Shown here: positions 55,674 to 63,639 of the stretch, one piece after another
Numbering within the stretch: the stretch's first letter is position 1
Layout: each line of letters begins with the position of its first letter
Source: Roseateles_E cavernae
GTDB taxonomy: Bacteria; Pseudomonadota; Gammaproteobacteria; Burkholderiales; Burkholderiaceae_C
Direction of reading: 5' to 3'
Assembly (NCBI RefSeq): GCF_040187885.1
Contig: NZ_JBDPLH010000001.1
Coordinates: 186,001-250,000 of the forward strand
DNA: 64,000 nucleotides
Program-made: the position numbers and the translations under genes
Notes under the pieces: generated by a model
Told to the model about the DNA's origin: nothing
The model's input: the letters and a program-made list of their open reading frames with translations, nothing else
Databases searched by the model: none

Positions 55674-58034
55674 TCAGAAGCGGTAAGCCGCCTTGACGCC
55701 GTAGGTGCGCGGCGGGTTGTAGAAGCTCACCCAGGTGCTGGTGTCGCCGATCCAGGAGGCATCGGTCTTGACCATCTTGTCGGTGGCGTTGTTGACAAAG
55801 GCCTCCAGCTCCCAGCGGCCCTTGCCGTCCTCGTAGCGCAGGCTCAGGTCCACCTTGCTGTAGGCTTTTTGCGTGCGCGCCTCGGCGAAGGAACCGGGCT
55901 TCACCGCAGCGGTGGGCGCGGTGTTGAAGTTGCTCAGATAGCTGCGGGCCTGGTAGTGCACGCCGATGCGCGGTGTCAGCCGGCCGCTGCCCAGCGCGAA
56001 GTCATGCTCGAAGGCCAGGGTGGTGCTGAACTTGGGCGCATGCGGCAGCTTCGAGCCCTTCAGATTGACGAAGTTGGCGGTGTTGTTGCAGTCCAGGAGG
56101 GCCGAATCGCAGGTCAGGAAGTCGTCGTACTGCGCGTTCAGCACCGAGGCATTGCCCATCAGCCGCGCATCGCGCGTCAGGCGCCAGCTCAGCTCGGCCT
56201 CGACGCCCTTGATCGTCGCCTTCGCGGCATTGCTGGTGACGAGCTGCTGCTGGCCATTGGGCTGGTACTCGATGGCCGAGACCTGCATGTCCTTGTACTT
56301 CATCCAGAAGGCCGCGAGGTTCAGCGCCAGGCTGCGCTGGAAGAACTCGGCCTTGGCACCCAGCTCCACATTGGTCAGCTTTTCCGGCAGATGGCGCCGG
56401 CCGCCGTCCGACAGGCCGCCGGACTTGAAGCCGGTGGACAGGGTCGCGTAGGTCAGCAGATCGGGGCTGGCCTTGAACTCGCCGCGCAGCAGATAGGTGG
56501 AGGCGTCGTCGCTGGTGCGGCCATCATTGGCACCGCCGCCGGGCCAGGTGCCGGGCGCATGGACGCTGCCGCAGCTGGCCACATCGACCGGCCCGCCGGG
56601 GCCGATCAGGCGGCCGCCGTTGGCGATGGTGGCGCCGAAGTCGGGGCAGACCCAGTTGCGGCCGCCGACGTCCTGCTTCTTCTCGTCGGTGTAGCGGGCG
56701 CCGGCAGTCAGCTTCAGGTCCTTGGTGAAGGCGAAGGTCCCCTGGCCGAACACCGCCTTGGAATCCAGGGTGCGCTTGGGCTGGATGAAGGACATGGCCC
56801 AGGCCACATCGGTCGGCAGCACCGGATTGATCACGATGGGACCGGCGCCGGCCGCGACCGCCGTCTTCGAGATGTCGATGTCGAAGCGGATCTTGTTGTC
56901 TTCCTTGATCATGAAGGCGCCGGCGATCCACTGGAAGGGCCCGCTGCCGGTGCTCTTCAGATTGACTTCATGGGTGTAGTTGTCGAACTGCGACCACTCG
57001 GTGCGGTGCTCCTGCTTGAAGCCGGGCTGGGTGCCGGCATCGTTGTCGCTGGCGTTCTGGCGCTTGAGCCGGCTCCAGCTGCCGATATAGCTGACCTCGA
57101 TCGCATCGCTGGGCCGCCAGTCGACACGGCCGCGGTAGGTGATGATGTCCTGGTCCAGATGTCCGGGCGTGTCGATCAGTGCCGAGCGCAGCTTCTGGCC
57201 GGGGCGCGGCTGCTGCATCAGCGAGACCTGGCCGGTGCCCTGGTCGCGGTAGTACTCGGCCGCAACGGTGGCGGTCAGCGCGGGGCTGGGCTCCCACAGC
57301 AGGGTGCTGCGCACGCCGGCCTGGTCGGAAGCGCCGTATTTGCGCGCGCCGGGCTGCACATTGGAGCGGGCCTGGAAGTCCACCCAGCCGTCCTGCTTTT
57401 CCTGGATCGCGGCGACCCGCAGCGCCAGCGTCTCGCCCAGCGGCACGTTGAGCGCGCCCTGCAGCGTCGTGCGGTTGCGGTCGCCCAGCAGCATGCTGCC
57501 CGAGCCGCCGAACTGGCCCAGCTTGGGCTTGGCGGTGTTCAGATTGACCGAGCCGGCCGTCGCATTGCGGCCGAACAGCGTGCCTTGCGGGCCGCGCGCC
57601 ACCTCGACGCTCTCCAGGTCATACATCAGCACCGTCGCGCCCTGCGGCCGCGGCGAGTAGACGCCGTCCACATGGAAGGCCACGGCCGGGTCACCCAGCT
57701 CGGTATGGTTGGTCGAGCCGATGCCGCGCAGGAAGACGTGGACGCCGCCCGAGTCGCCGTGCTGCTCGATGCTCAGGTTAGGCACCAGGGCCTGCATCGT
57801 CAACAGATCCTTGACGCCGGCGCGATCCAGCTCCTTTTGCGTCAGCGCGGTCACGGCCAGCGGCGTGTCCTGCACAAAGGTCAGGCGCTTGGTGGCCGAC
57901 ACCGTGACGCGCTCCAGCGCGGTCGGCGCCTCGGTGCTGGACTGGGCCATGGCTTGGCCCGAAGCGCCGAATCCGGCCAGGATCGCGGCGGGCACCAGGG
58001 CCAGCCGCAGGCATGCGGTCTTGTTTGCGATCAT
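55674..58034 (-). CDS. TonB-dependent receptor of the beta-glucoside regulon
   Basis: A 786-residue outer-membrane receptor. A signal peptide (about 1-31, ending AMAQ) is followed by ERVTVSATKR, a plug domain (GVHVFLRGIGS, VEVARGPQGTLFGRNATAGSVN) and a barrel ending in VKAAYRF. The start at 58034 is chosen because GGAG lies 6 bp upstream; an in-frame ATG at 58046 lacks one. It is the first gene after the LacI operators and precedes the ABC importer and GH1 genes, so it probably admits beta-glucan oligosaccharides rather than iron complexes. Confidence 0.92.
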   Translation of the reverse strand: MIANKTACLRLALVPAAILAGFGASGQAMAQSSTEAPTALERVTVSATKRLTFVQDTPLAVTALTQKELDRAGVKDLLTMQALVPNLSIEQHGDSGGVHVFLRGIGSTNHTELGDPAVAFHVDGVYSPRPQGATVLMYDLESVEVARGPQGTLFGRNATAGSVNLNTAKPKLGQFGGSGSMLLGDRNRTTLQGALNVPLGETLALRVAAIQEKQDGWVDFQARSNVQPGARKYGASDQAGVRSTLLWEPSPALTATVAAEYYRDQGTGQVSLMQQPRPGQKLRSALIDTPGHLDQDIITYRGRVDWRPSDAIEVSYIGSWSRLKRQNASDNDAGTQPGFKQEHRTEWSQFDNYTHEVNLKSTGSGPFQWIAGAFMIKEDNKIRFDIDISKTAVAAGAGPIVINPVLPTDVAWAMSFIQPKRTLDSKAVFGQGTFAFTKDLKLTAGARYTDEKKQDVGGRNWVCPDFGATIANGGRLIGPGGPVDVASCGSVHAPGTWPGGGANDGRTSDDASTYLLRGEFKASPDLLTYATLSTGFKSGGLSDGGRRHLPEKLTNVELGAKAEFFQRSLALNLAAFWMKYKDMQVSAIEYQPNGQQQLVTSNAAKATIKGVEAELSWRLTRDARLMGNASVLNAQYDDFLTCDSALLDCNNTANFVNLKGSKLPHAPKFSTTLAFEHDFALGSGRLTPRIGVHYQARSYLSNFNTAPTAAVKPGSFAEARTQKAYSKVDLSLRYEDGKGRWELEAFVNNATDKMVKTDASWIGDTSTWVSFYNPPRTYGVKAAYRF

Positions 58035-58140
58035 CTTTGTCTCCATCCATCGGTGTGGTCGGAACGCCGTCGGGTGGGCCCGGCGACGCGGTGGAATCCG
58101 GCCCGGTCTGATGCCGCGCCTGTTGTCTTCCTACGCAATT

Positions 58141-58152
58141 GACAACGTTGTC
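58141..58152. promoter_or_regulatory. LacI-type operator, proximal copy
   Basis: GACAACGTTGTC is a perfect 12-bp palindrome with a central CG, the form expected for a LacI-family dimer. It lies about 107 bp upstream of the TonB receptor start and close to a TAAAGA -10-like hexamer on the minus strand. It is the copy nearer the receptor gene. Confidence 0.75.
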
Positions 58153-58173
58153 TTTATTGCTTGGGCGGATTCT

Positions 58174-58185
58174 GACAACGTTGTC
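58174..58185. promoter_or_regulatory. LacI-type operator, distal copy
   Basis: A second exact GACAACGTTGTC, extended here to TGACAACGTTGTCA. Its centre is 33 bp (three helical turns) from the other copy. On the minus strand the TTGTCA at its end could be the -35 element 16 bp before TAAAGA, so the two operators would bracket the promoter. Confidence 0.75.
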
Positions 58186-58222
58186 ATTGTCGGTCAACAA
58201 AGGGTCTTCCCGTAGTTTTGCT

Positions 58223-59296
58223 TCAGGCTTTCTGGGCCGCCGCACGACGGCGGCCGGCCGGGGCATGCGGCAGGGCCGAGGTCGAATCGCGCACCACCAA
58301 CTCATGCGCAATCACCCGGGGGCCGGGCTCGCCATCGGGCGCGATCAGCAGGTCCACCGCCGCCCGCGCCATCGCCGCCACCGGCTGGCGCACCGTGGTC
58401 AGCGGCGGCCAGACCAGGCTGGCCGCCGGCGAATCATCGAAACCGGCGATCGACAGATCGGCCGGCACCGCCAGGCCCAGGCGCTGCGCCGCCGCCAGCA
58501 CACCCAGCGCCATATCGTCATTGCTGGCGAACACCGCCGTGGGCCGCTGGCGCCGGCTCAGCAAGGCGTGCGCGCCCTCGACGCCGGAGGGATAGGTGAA
58601 GTCGCCCTGGTAGACCAGCTCGGGCTCGACCGCCAGCCCATGGGCCTGCATCGCCTGGGCAAAGCCCTGGTAGCGCAGCGCAGAGGCGGCCTGGTCGGTG
58701 GCGCCGCGGATGAAGCCGATATGGCGATGACCCAGGCTCAGCAGCAGATTCGTCACCTCCTCGGCCGCCTGCACATCGTCCATGCGCACGACCGCGCTGC
58801 GCTCGTCCGGCAGCCCCGGCGACATCTGCACGCAGGGCGTGTTGCTGTCGCGCAGCGCCTTCAGCACCTTGGGGTTGTCGCAGATCGGCGGCGCCAGAAT
58901 CATGCCGTCCGGCCGCAGCGCCGACAGCATGCGCTCGACCTGGCTCTCGATGTCCGGCGCATCGTTGTCCAGCGACTCCACCACCAGGTGATAGCCGGCC
59001 TCGCGGCAGCGCAGGGTCGCGCCCTGCTGCACGCCGCCGACAAAGGCCGCGCTGGGGTCGTAGTACAGCAGCCCGATCAGGAAGGAGCGCGCCCCGGCCA
59101 GGCTGCGCGCCGACAGCTTGGGCCGGTACTTCAGCTCGGCCACCACCTTCAGCACCTGCTCGCGCGTCTCCTCATGCACGCCGGCCTCATGGTTCAAGAC
59201 CCGCGAGACGGTCTTGATGGACACGCCGGCCTGCGCGGCGACATCGACGATGGTAGGGGCGCGGGGGCTGGGGCTCATGGGCCGGGACTGTGCCAT
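58223..59296 (-). CDS. LacI-family transcriptional regulator
   Basis: A 357-residue repressor with an N-terminal HTH (TIVDVAAQAGVSIKTVSRVLN at about 15-35) and a periplasmic-binding-protein-like sensor. VFASNDDMALGVL and SIAGFDDSP are the typical late motifs. The start is uncertain between ATG at 59296 and ATG at 59278; neither has a clear ribosome-binding site. It is immediately upstream of the TonB receptor gene on the same strand, with two matching palindromes in between, so it is the likely repressor of the whole beta-glucoside operon. Confidence 0.94.
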   Translation of the reverse strand: MAQSRPMSPSPRAPTIVDVAAQAGVSIKTVSRVLNHEAGVHEETREQVLKVVAELKYRPKLSARSLAGARSFLIGLLYYDPSAAFVGGVQQGATLRCREAGYHLVVESLDNDAPDIESQVERMLSALRPDGMILAPPICDNPKVLKALRDSNTPCVQMSPGLPDERSAVVRMDDVQAAEEVTNLLLSLGHRHIGFIRGATDQAASALRYQGFAQAMQAHGLAVEPELVYQGDFTYPSGVEGAHALLSRRQRPTAVFASNDDMALGVLAAAQRLGLAVPADLSIAGFDDSPAASLVWPPLTTVRQPVAAMARAAVDLLIAPDGEPGPRVIAHELVVRDSTSALPHAPAGRRRAAAQKA

Positions 59297-59357
59297 AGCT
59301 GGTGGCTTTCGGCAGATCGCGCGGATCGTGACGCCGACCAGCCCTCGAATCTCAGCG

Positions 59358-59912
59358 TCACGAAAGAGTCTCTTGATCCTTCACCGCCAGGGCCTGCAGC
59401 TTCAGCACGGTCGCCCAGTTTCTTGTGGTGATCGCTTTTCCCGCTTTGCCGTGCAAGGCTTCCCCGGCTGGGCTTTCCAGGAGACCGCTTGCACAGTGCA
59501 GATACGCAGCGCTCTTGCCGACCACGAACTCCTCGGGCGGCACGACCAAGGCCTCAACCGCAGCAAGCTCAGAGAGCGTGGCCGTGCTTTGAGCAAAGAC
59601 TACCAAGAGTCGGGAATGATGGGCCGCGTTCTCGGCCAAGGGGTTCTCGCCGACGATGGCCTCCAGCTCTTTGGCCGACTTGACGACGACAGGCACTTCC
59701 ATCTTCAGCGCTCTCAGTATGGCTGCGGCGATGTCTTGCGCATGCTGTGCGGGCGTGCCCGTGGCGGCGCGAAACACGGCGTTGCCGCTGTTCAGCAGCG
59801 TGGCTATGTCGGTGTATCCCAACTCAGCCAGCAGGCCTCTTAAATCGGCCATCGGAATCCGCTTGGCCTTGCCAACATTGATGCCGCGCAACAGAGCTAC
59901 GAACTGGGGCAT
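59358..59912 (-). CDS. DUF1697-family protein
   Basis: A 184-residue cytosolic protein beginning MPQFVALLRGINVGKAKRIPM, the hallmark of DUF1697, with LLNSGNAVF following. No function is established for the family. The start at 59912 fits the conserved N-terminus. Codon use is less GC-biased at third positions in parts than in neighbouring genes, which hints at later acquisition. It follows the VOC gene by 66 bp on the same strand. Confidence 0.88.
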   Translation of the reverse strand: MPQFVALLRGINVGKAKRIPMADLRGLLAELGYTDIATLLNSGNAVFRAATGTPAQHAQDIAAAILRALKMEVPVVVKSAKELEAIVGENPLAENAAHHSRLLVVFAQSTATLSELAAVEALVVPPEEFVVGKSAAYLHCASGLLESPAGEALHGKAGKAITTRNWATVLKLQALAVKDQETLS

Positions 59913-59978
59913 AGAGGACGCCTTTGCGTGGGTGGGGATTGATGGCGCTCGCAAGCACCCGGTCCCCGTGAAGGATGG

Positions 59979-60377
59979 CTACGCCACCGTGTTGATGACG
60001 GCCTCGATGCGCCAACCTTCCGGATCGACAACATAGGCAGCGTAGTAGTCGGGGCCGTAGTCGGGCCGAAGACCGGGGGCGCCATTGTCTTGCCCACCGC
60101 TGCGCATGGCGGCCTCGTGGAAGCTGTCGACCGCCGCCCGGCTTGGCGCCGAGAAGGCGAGATGAAACCCCGGGCCAGGTGCGACGGCCCCGTTCGGACA
60201 CTGCTTCAGCGCCAGCTTGTCGCCGCCGCCGGGTTCGCCGTAGCCCACCGCTTGCGTGTCTTCATCGCCCTCGAAATCCGTCCACACACGCACATAGCCG
60301 AGAGGTTGCAGGACCGCGTCATAGAAGTCGGCGGCCCGCCGCAGGTTTCGGACTCCGAACGAGAGGTGATGGAGCAT
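59979..60377 (-). CDS. VOC-family (glyoxalase/bleomycin-resistance-like) protein
   Basis: A 132-residue protein made of two beta-alpha-beta-beta-beta units. MLHHLSFGVRNLRRAADFYD gives the first metal-ligand His region, and YVVDPEGWRIEAV the final Glu-bearing strand. Members include glyoxalases, dioxygenases and antibiotic-binding proteins. The ATG at 60377 is chosen over a GTG two codons upstream. A LexA-box-like sequence is 17 bp upstream of the start, suggesting possible DNA-damage control. Confidence 0.87.
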   Translation of the reverse strand: MLHHLSFGVRNLRRAADFYDAVLQPLGYVRVWTDFEGDEDTQAVGYGEPGGGDKLALKQCPNGAVAPGPGFHLAFSAPSRAAVDSFHEAAMRSGGQDNGAPGLRPDYGPDYYAAYVVDPEGWRIEAVINTVA

Positions 60378-60393
60378 AGGCACGGCCTTGAGT

Positions 60394-60419
60394 AACTGTA
60401 TGAAAAATCAGTATACTGA
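60394..60419. promoter_or_regulatory. LexA-box-like element with overlapping 12-bp palindrome
   Basis: AACTGTATGAAAAATCAGTA fits CTGT-N8-ACAG with a single mismatch (TCAG) and has the usual AT-rich flanks. TCAGTATACTGA (60408-60419), a perfect palindrome containing a TATACT -10-like hexamer, overlaps its right side. It is just upstream of the VOC gene on the minus strand. Confidence 0.4.
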
Positions 60420-60438
60420 GGCAGCCGGCCTGCTCCAC

Positions 60439-61074
60439 TCAATACATCGTCAGCCGCTGCCGTTCCTCCAGCGCCGCGTCATAGGCAGCGCCATCGACCC
60501 GCGCGCTCAGGGCCTGCAGGATGCTGCCGGTCGACGGCAGCTCGCTGCGGGCGATCTGGGCAGCCGGCTCCCACAGTCCCGAGCGCTTGATCGCGCGGGC
60601 GCACTGGAAGAACACCAGCTTCACCTCGATGACCAGCACCGAGCGGGGCAGCTTGCCCTCGAACTCGAAGCGCTGCAGCAGGGCCGGCGCCGCGCTGATG
60701 CGGGCCCTGCCGTTGACGCGCAAGGCTTCGCCGATGCCGGGGATCAGGAAGAGCAGCGCGACCTCGGGGTCGTGCAGCACATTGCGCAGGCTGTCGATGC
60801 GGTTGTTGCCGCGCCGGTCGGGCAGCAGCAGGGTCTTCTGGTCGGCCACCGTGACGAAGCCCGGCGCATCGCCGCGCGGCGAGCAGTCCAGCCCGCGCGG
60901 GCCGCGCGTGGCCAGCACCGCGAAAGGCGCGGCCTCGATGAAGGGCCGGTACAGCGGATGGATGTGGTCGCACTCCTTGTCCAGCGTGGCCGGCGCCTCG
61001 GGCGGCGGATAGAGGCCGCGCAGCTTGTCCAGGCTGTCGAGGTCGTGGCTGCGGTCCTGCCAGGCTGAGCTCAT
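60439..61074 (-). CDS. Pyridoxamine 5'-phosphate oxidase-family FMN-binding protein
   Basis: A 211-residue split-barrel flavin-binding protein. APFAVLATRGPRGLDCSPRGDAPG and TLLLPDRRGNNRIDSLRNVL are typical of the MSMEG_1061-like group. Activity is unknown; relatives act as flavin-dependent reductases or oxidases. The ATG at 61074 shares one base with the stop of the DUF4197 gene, so the two genes are coupled. Confidence 0.85.
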   Translation of the reverse strand: MSSAWQDRSHDLDSLDKLRGLYPPPEAPATLDKECDHIHPLYRPFIEAAPFAVLATRGPRGLDCSPRGDAPGFVTVADQKTLLLPDRRGNNRIDSLRNVLHDPEVALLFLIPGIGEALRVNGRARISAAPALLQRFEFEGKLPRSVLVIEVKLVFFQCARAIKRSGLWEPAAQIARSELPSTGSILQALSARVDGAAYDAALEERQRLTMY

Positions 61075-61748
61075 CACAGCGCTCCGAAGACCTTCTTCAG
61101 GATCGCGCTGCCGGTGCCGACCGGGTCCTTGCGGATCTTCTTTTCCTCCTCGCCGATCATCAGGAACAGGCCGTCCAGCGCCTTGCCCGTCACATACTGC
61201 TGGATATTGGCGTCCTCGCTGCGGATCAGGCCCATGCCGGCCGCCTTGCCGGCCACCGCGTTGTACTTGTCGGCCAGCTTCACCTTCTGGGTCGCCCGGC
61301 TGACGATGGGCAGGAACTTCTGGCCCAGCGGCTCGCGGGTCTTGCCGGCAAAGAACTGGGTGGCGGCATCGTCGCCGCCGCGCAGAATCTTCAGGCCGTC
61401 CTCGACGCTCATGCTCTTCACCGCCGCCACCAGCAGGCTCTTGGCCTCCGGCACCGCCGCCTCGGCCGCGCGGTTCATCGCGGTCAGCAGCTCGTCGACG
61501 CGCTTGCCCTGGCCGGTGGCCTTCAGCAGCTTGGCGCCATCCTTCAGATAGCCAGGCAGCTCGATGCGCACCAGCGGGTTGCCCAGGAAGCCATCGGGCT
61601 TGCCGAGCAAACCCACCGCCGCCACCGCGCCGCGCTCCAGCGCCGTGCGGATACCGGACGCGGCATCGGTCTCGTTGAGCGCGGCCCGCGCGCCAAAGGC
61701 CGGCAGCAGCAGGCCAGCGGAACAGACAAAGTGACGACGATGCAGCAT
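61074..61748 (-). CDS. DUF4197-family exported protein
   Basis: A 224-residue protein with an N-terminal signal peptide (1-22, with an HRRHF twin-arginine-like start) and an alpha-helical body typical of DUF4197: SGIRTALERGAVAAVGLLG and ALDGLFLMIGEEEKKIRKDP. The function is unknown. It lies 38 bp downstream of the nucleoside hydrolase gene and overlaps the PPOX-family gene. Confidence 0.85.
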   Translation of the reverse strand: MLHRRHFVCSAGLLLPAFGARAALNETDAASGIRTALERGAVAAVGLLGKPDGFLGNPLVRIELPGYLKDGAKLLKATGQGKRVDELLTAMNRAAEAAVPEAKSLLVAAVKSMSVEDGLKILRGGDDAATQFFAGKTREPLGQKFLPIVSRATQKVKLADKYNAVAGKAAGMGLIRSEDANIQQYVTGKALDGLFLMIGEEEKKIRKDPVGTGSAILKKVFGAL

Positions 61749-61786
61749 GACGCGAAGCTCCCTTGAATCGAGGGCCTATCTTGCCA

Positions 61787-62737
61787 TCAGCCGAGCCGGG
61801 CCAGCCGCTCGGTGATCAGCGCATAGAAGCCATCGGCATCCAGCCCGCCCAGCACATGGGCGTTGGCCGGCTTGCCGGTCACGCCCCACCAGTCGATCAC
61901 GGTCATGCCCTGGGTCAGCGGGCTGGCGGTCTCGATCGCGACATGGCAGTCGCGGCCGGTGAACAGCTCGGGGCGCAGCAGCCAGGCGATCACGCAGGGG
62001 TCGTGCAGCGGCCCGCCCTCCTGACCATACTTCTGCTCGTCGAAGCGCTCGAAGAACTCCAGCCATAGCGCGACGGCCTCGCCCAGCGGCGTGCCCAGCG
62101 CCCGGATCGCGGCGACGCGCGCGCGCGTGGTCAGCGCCTGGTGCGTGACATCCAGCGGCGCCATCGTGATCGGCACGCCGGCGCGGAACACCAGATCGGC
62201 GGCATGCGGGTCCACATAGATATTGAACTCGGCCGCCGGCGTGATGTTGCCGCCCTCGAAGCCGCCGCCGCCCATCAGCACGATGCGCTCGATACGGGCC
62301 GCGATGCGCGGCTCGCGCGCCAGCGCCAGCGCGATATTGGTCAGCGGTCCTAGCGGGCACAGGGTCACGCTGCCGACCGGCTCACGCATCAGCGTGTCGA
62401 TGAGGAAATCCACCGCATGCCCCTCGGCCAGTGCCAGCATCGGCTCCGGCAGCGTCGGGCCATCGAGCCCGGTCTTGCCATGGACGAACTCGGCCGTCAC
62501 CAGCGGTTTGAGCAGCGGCCGGTCGGCACCGGCGTAGACCGGGATGTCGCGTCGTCCGGCCAGCTCGCAGATCATCAGCGCATTGCGGCTGGTCAGCGCC
62601 AGCGGCACATTGCCGGCCACCGTCGTCAGGCCCAGCACCTCCAGCTCCGGGCTGGCCAGCGCCAGCAGGATCGCGACCGCATCGTCCTGACCCGGGTCGG
62701 TGTCGATGATGATCTTCTTGCGTGGGTTCGTCGTCAT
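61787..62737 (-). CDS. Nucleoside hydrolase (inosine-uridine preferring type)
   Basis: A 316-residue hydrolase that cleaves the N-glycosidic bond of ribonucleosides. The Ca2+-binding aspartate cluster IIDTDPGQDDAVAILLAL is at residues 9-26; LTTVAGNVPL, MGGGGFEGGNITPAAEFN and the later HDPCVIAWLL His-Asp are conserved. The start at 62737 overlaps the FAH-family stop codon by 4 bp; the long frame upstream is antisense-like. It may act in nucleoside salvage with the FAH-family enzyme. Confidence 0.94.
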   Translation of the reverse strand: MTTNPRKKIIIDTDPGQDDAVAILLALASPELEVLGLTTVAGNVPLALTSRNALMICELAGRRDIPVYAGADRPLLKPLVTAEFVHGKTGLDGPTLPEPMLALAEGHAVDFLIDTLMREPVGSVTLCPLGPLTNIALALAREPRIAARIERIVLMGGGGFEGGNITPAAEFNIYVDPHAADLVFRAGVPITMAPLDVTHQALTTRARVAAIRALGTPLGEAVALWLEFFERFDEQKYGQEGGPLHDPCVIAWLLRPELFTGRDCHVAIETASPLTQGMTVIDWWGVTGKPANAHVLGGLDADGFYALITERLARLG

Positions 62738-63600
62738 GCCAAGGCCTCCACATCCTGATCGATCGCGCCGAAGGGGCTCAGCCCGTCCGGGCTCTTGAGT
62801 TCGAGGCGCAGCGAGTCGCCGAATTTCAGTGCTGGCAAGGCCTGCAGATCCAGCGGCCCGCTGCCGACGATGCTGCCGGCACGCAGCCGGCGCGTCCGGG
62901 TCGCATGGGCGATCAGCTGCCCCAGATGCCAGCGCGCCCCCGTCTCGCTGCCGGCGCCGCCACTCTTGCGTCCATTCACCATGGCCTGCAGCGTCAGCCG
63001 GGCGCGCCCGCCCTGCCAGGCCTCGCCGAGCTCGTCGGGCGTCAGCGCCACCGGCGCGAAAGCGGTGGCGGGCCGGCTCTGCAGCAGGCCGGCCCCGCGC
63101 GCGCGCTCGGCCGGCTCCAGCTGCCGCAGCAGCCAGCTGCCGGCCAGCGCCAGCAGGCGCACCCCCTCGAGCGCCTGCTCGGGGCCGGCGCCCTGGGCCA
63201 CATCGCCGCAGACCGCCGCCAGCCGCGGCTCGCAGCCCAGGCCCATCGCCTCGGCGCCGAAGCGCAGCGTCTCGCAAGCGCCGATGAAGTCGTCGCTGCC
63301 GACCTGCTGCATCAGCGGCTCGGCCGCCTCCTCGTCAGGGCTCAGGGCCTCGATGCACTGGTAGGCGCGCGGCAGCGGCGCCATGCAAAGCTTGGGATCG
63401 AAGGCAAAGGCGTGGCGCAGCTTGCCGTGGTTGAGCTGGGTGTAGAGCTCGTCGAGCTGGGGCGACAGGAAGTTCCAGTCGTCGAGCACCTGCTGCAGCC
63501 GCGTGGCGATGCCATTGGCATAGTGGGCGGAGCTGAGGTCACGCGAGACCACGATCAGCTGGCCGTCGCGGGAACCGTCGTTATAGCTGGCAAGTTTCAT
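62734..63600 (-). CDS. Fumarylacetoacetate hydrolase-family protein
   Basis: A 288-residue protein starting MKLASYNDGSRDGQL. The FAH-family C-terminal fold is recognisable from ARLTLQAMVNGR, the WHLGQLIAHATRT helix and AGSIVGSGP. Metal-ligand acidic residues of the family are less clear than in typical members, so catalysis on a 2-oxo acid or acylpyruvate is tentative. The start at 63600 avoids an implausible N-terminal extension. It is translationally coupled to the nucleoside hydrolase gene. Confidence 0.82.
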   Translation of the reverse strand: MKLASYNDGSRDGQLIVVSRDLSSAHYANGIATRLQQVLDDWNFLSPQLDELYTQLNHGKLRHAFAFDPKLCMAPLPRAYQCIEALSPDEEAAEPLMQQVGSDDFIGACETLRFGAEAMGLGCEPRLAAVCGDVAQGAGPEQALEGVRLLALAGSWLLRQLEPAERARGAGLLQSRPATAFAPVALTPDELGEAWQGGRARLTLQAMVNGRKSGGAGSETGARWHLGQLIAHATRTRRLRAGSIVGSGPLDLQALPALKFGDSLRLELKSPDGLSPFGAIDQDVEALA

Positions 63601-63639
63601 GGGATAGGTCGGCTGCAAGGCAAGAAGCAGCATTGTCCG

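Noticed and set aside
59326..59363. TCGTGACGC/GCGTCACGA inverted repeat spanning the DUF1697 stop codon
   Set aside because: Perfect 9-bp arms but a 20-nt loop and no U tract, so a terminator call is not supported; it could be a weak transcript barrier.
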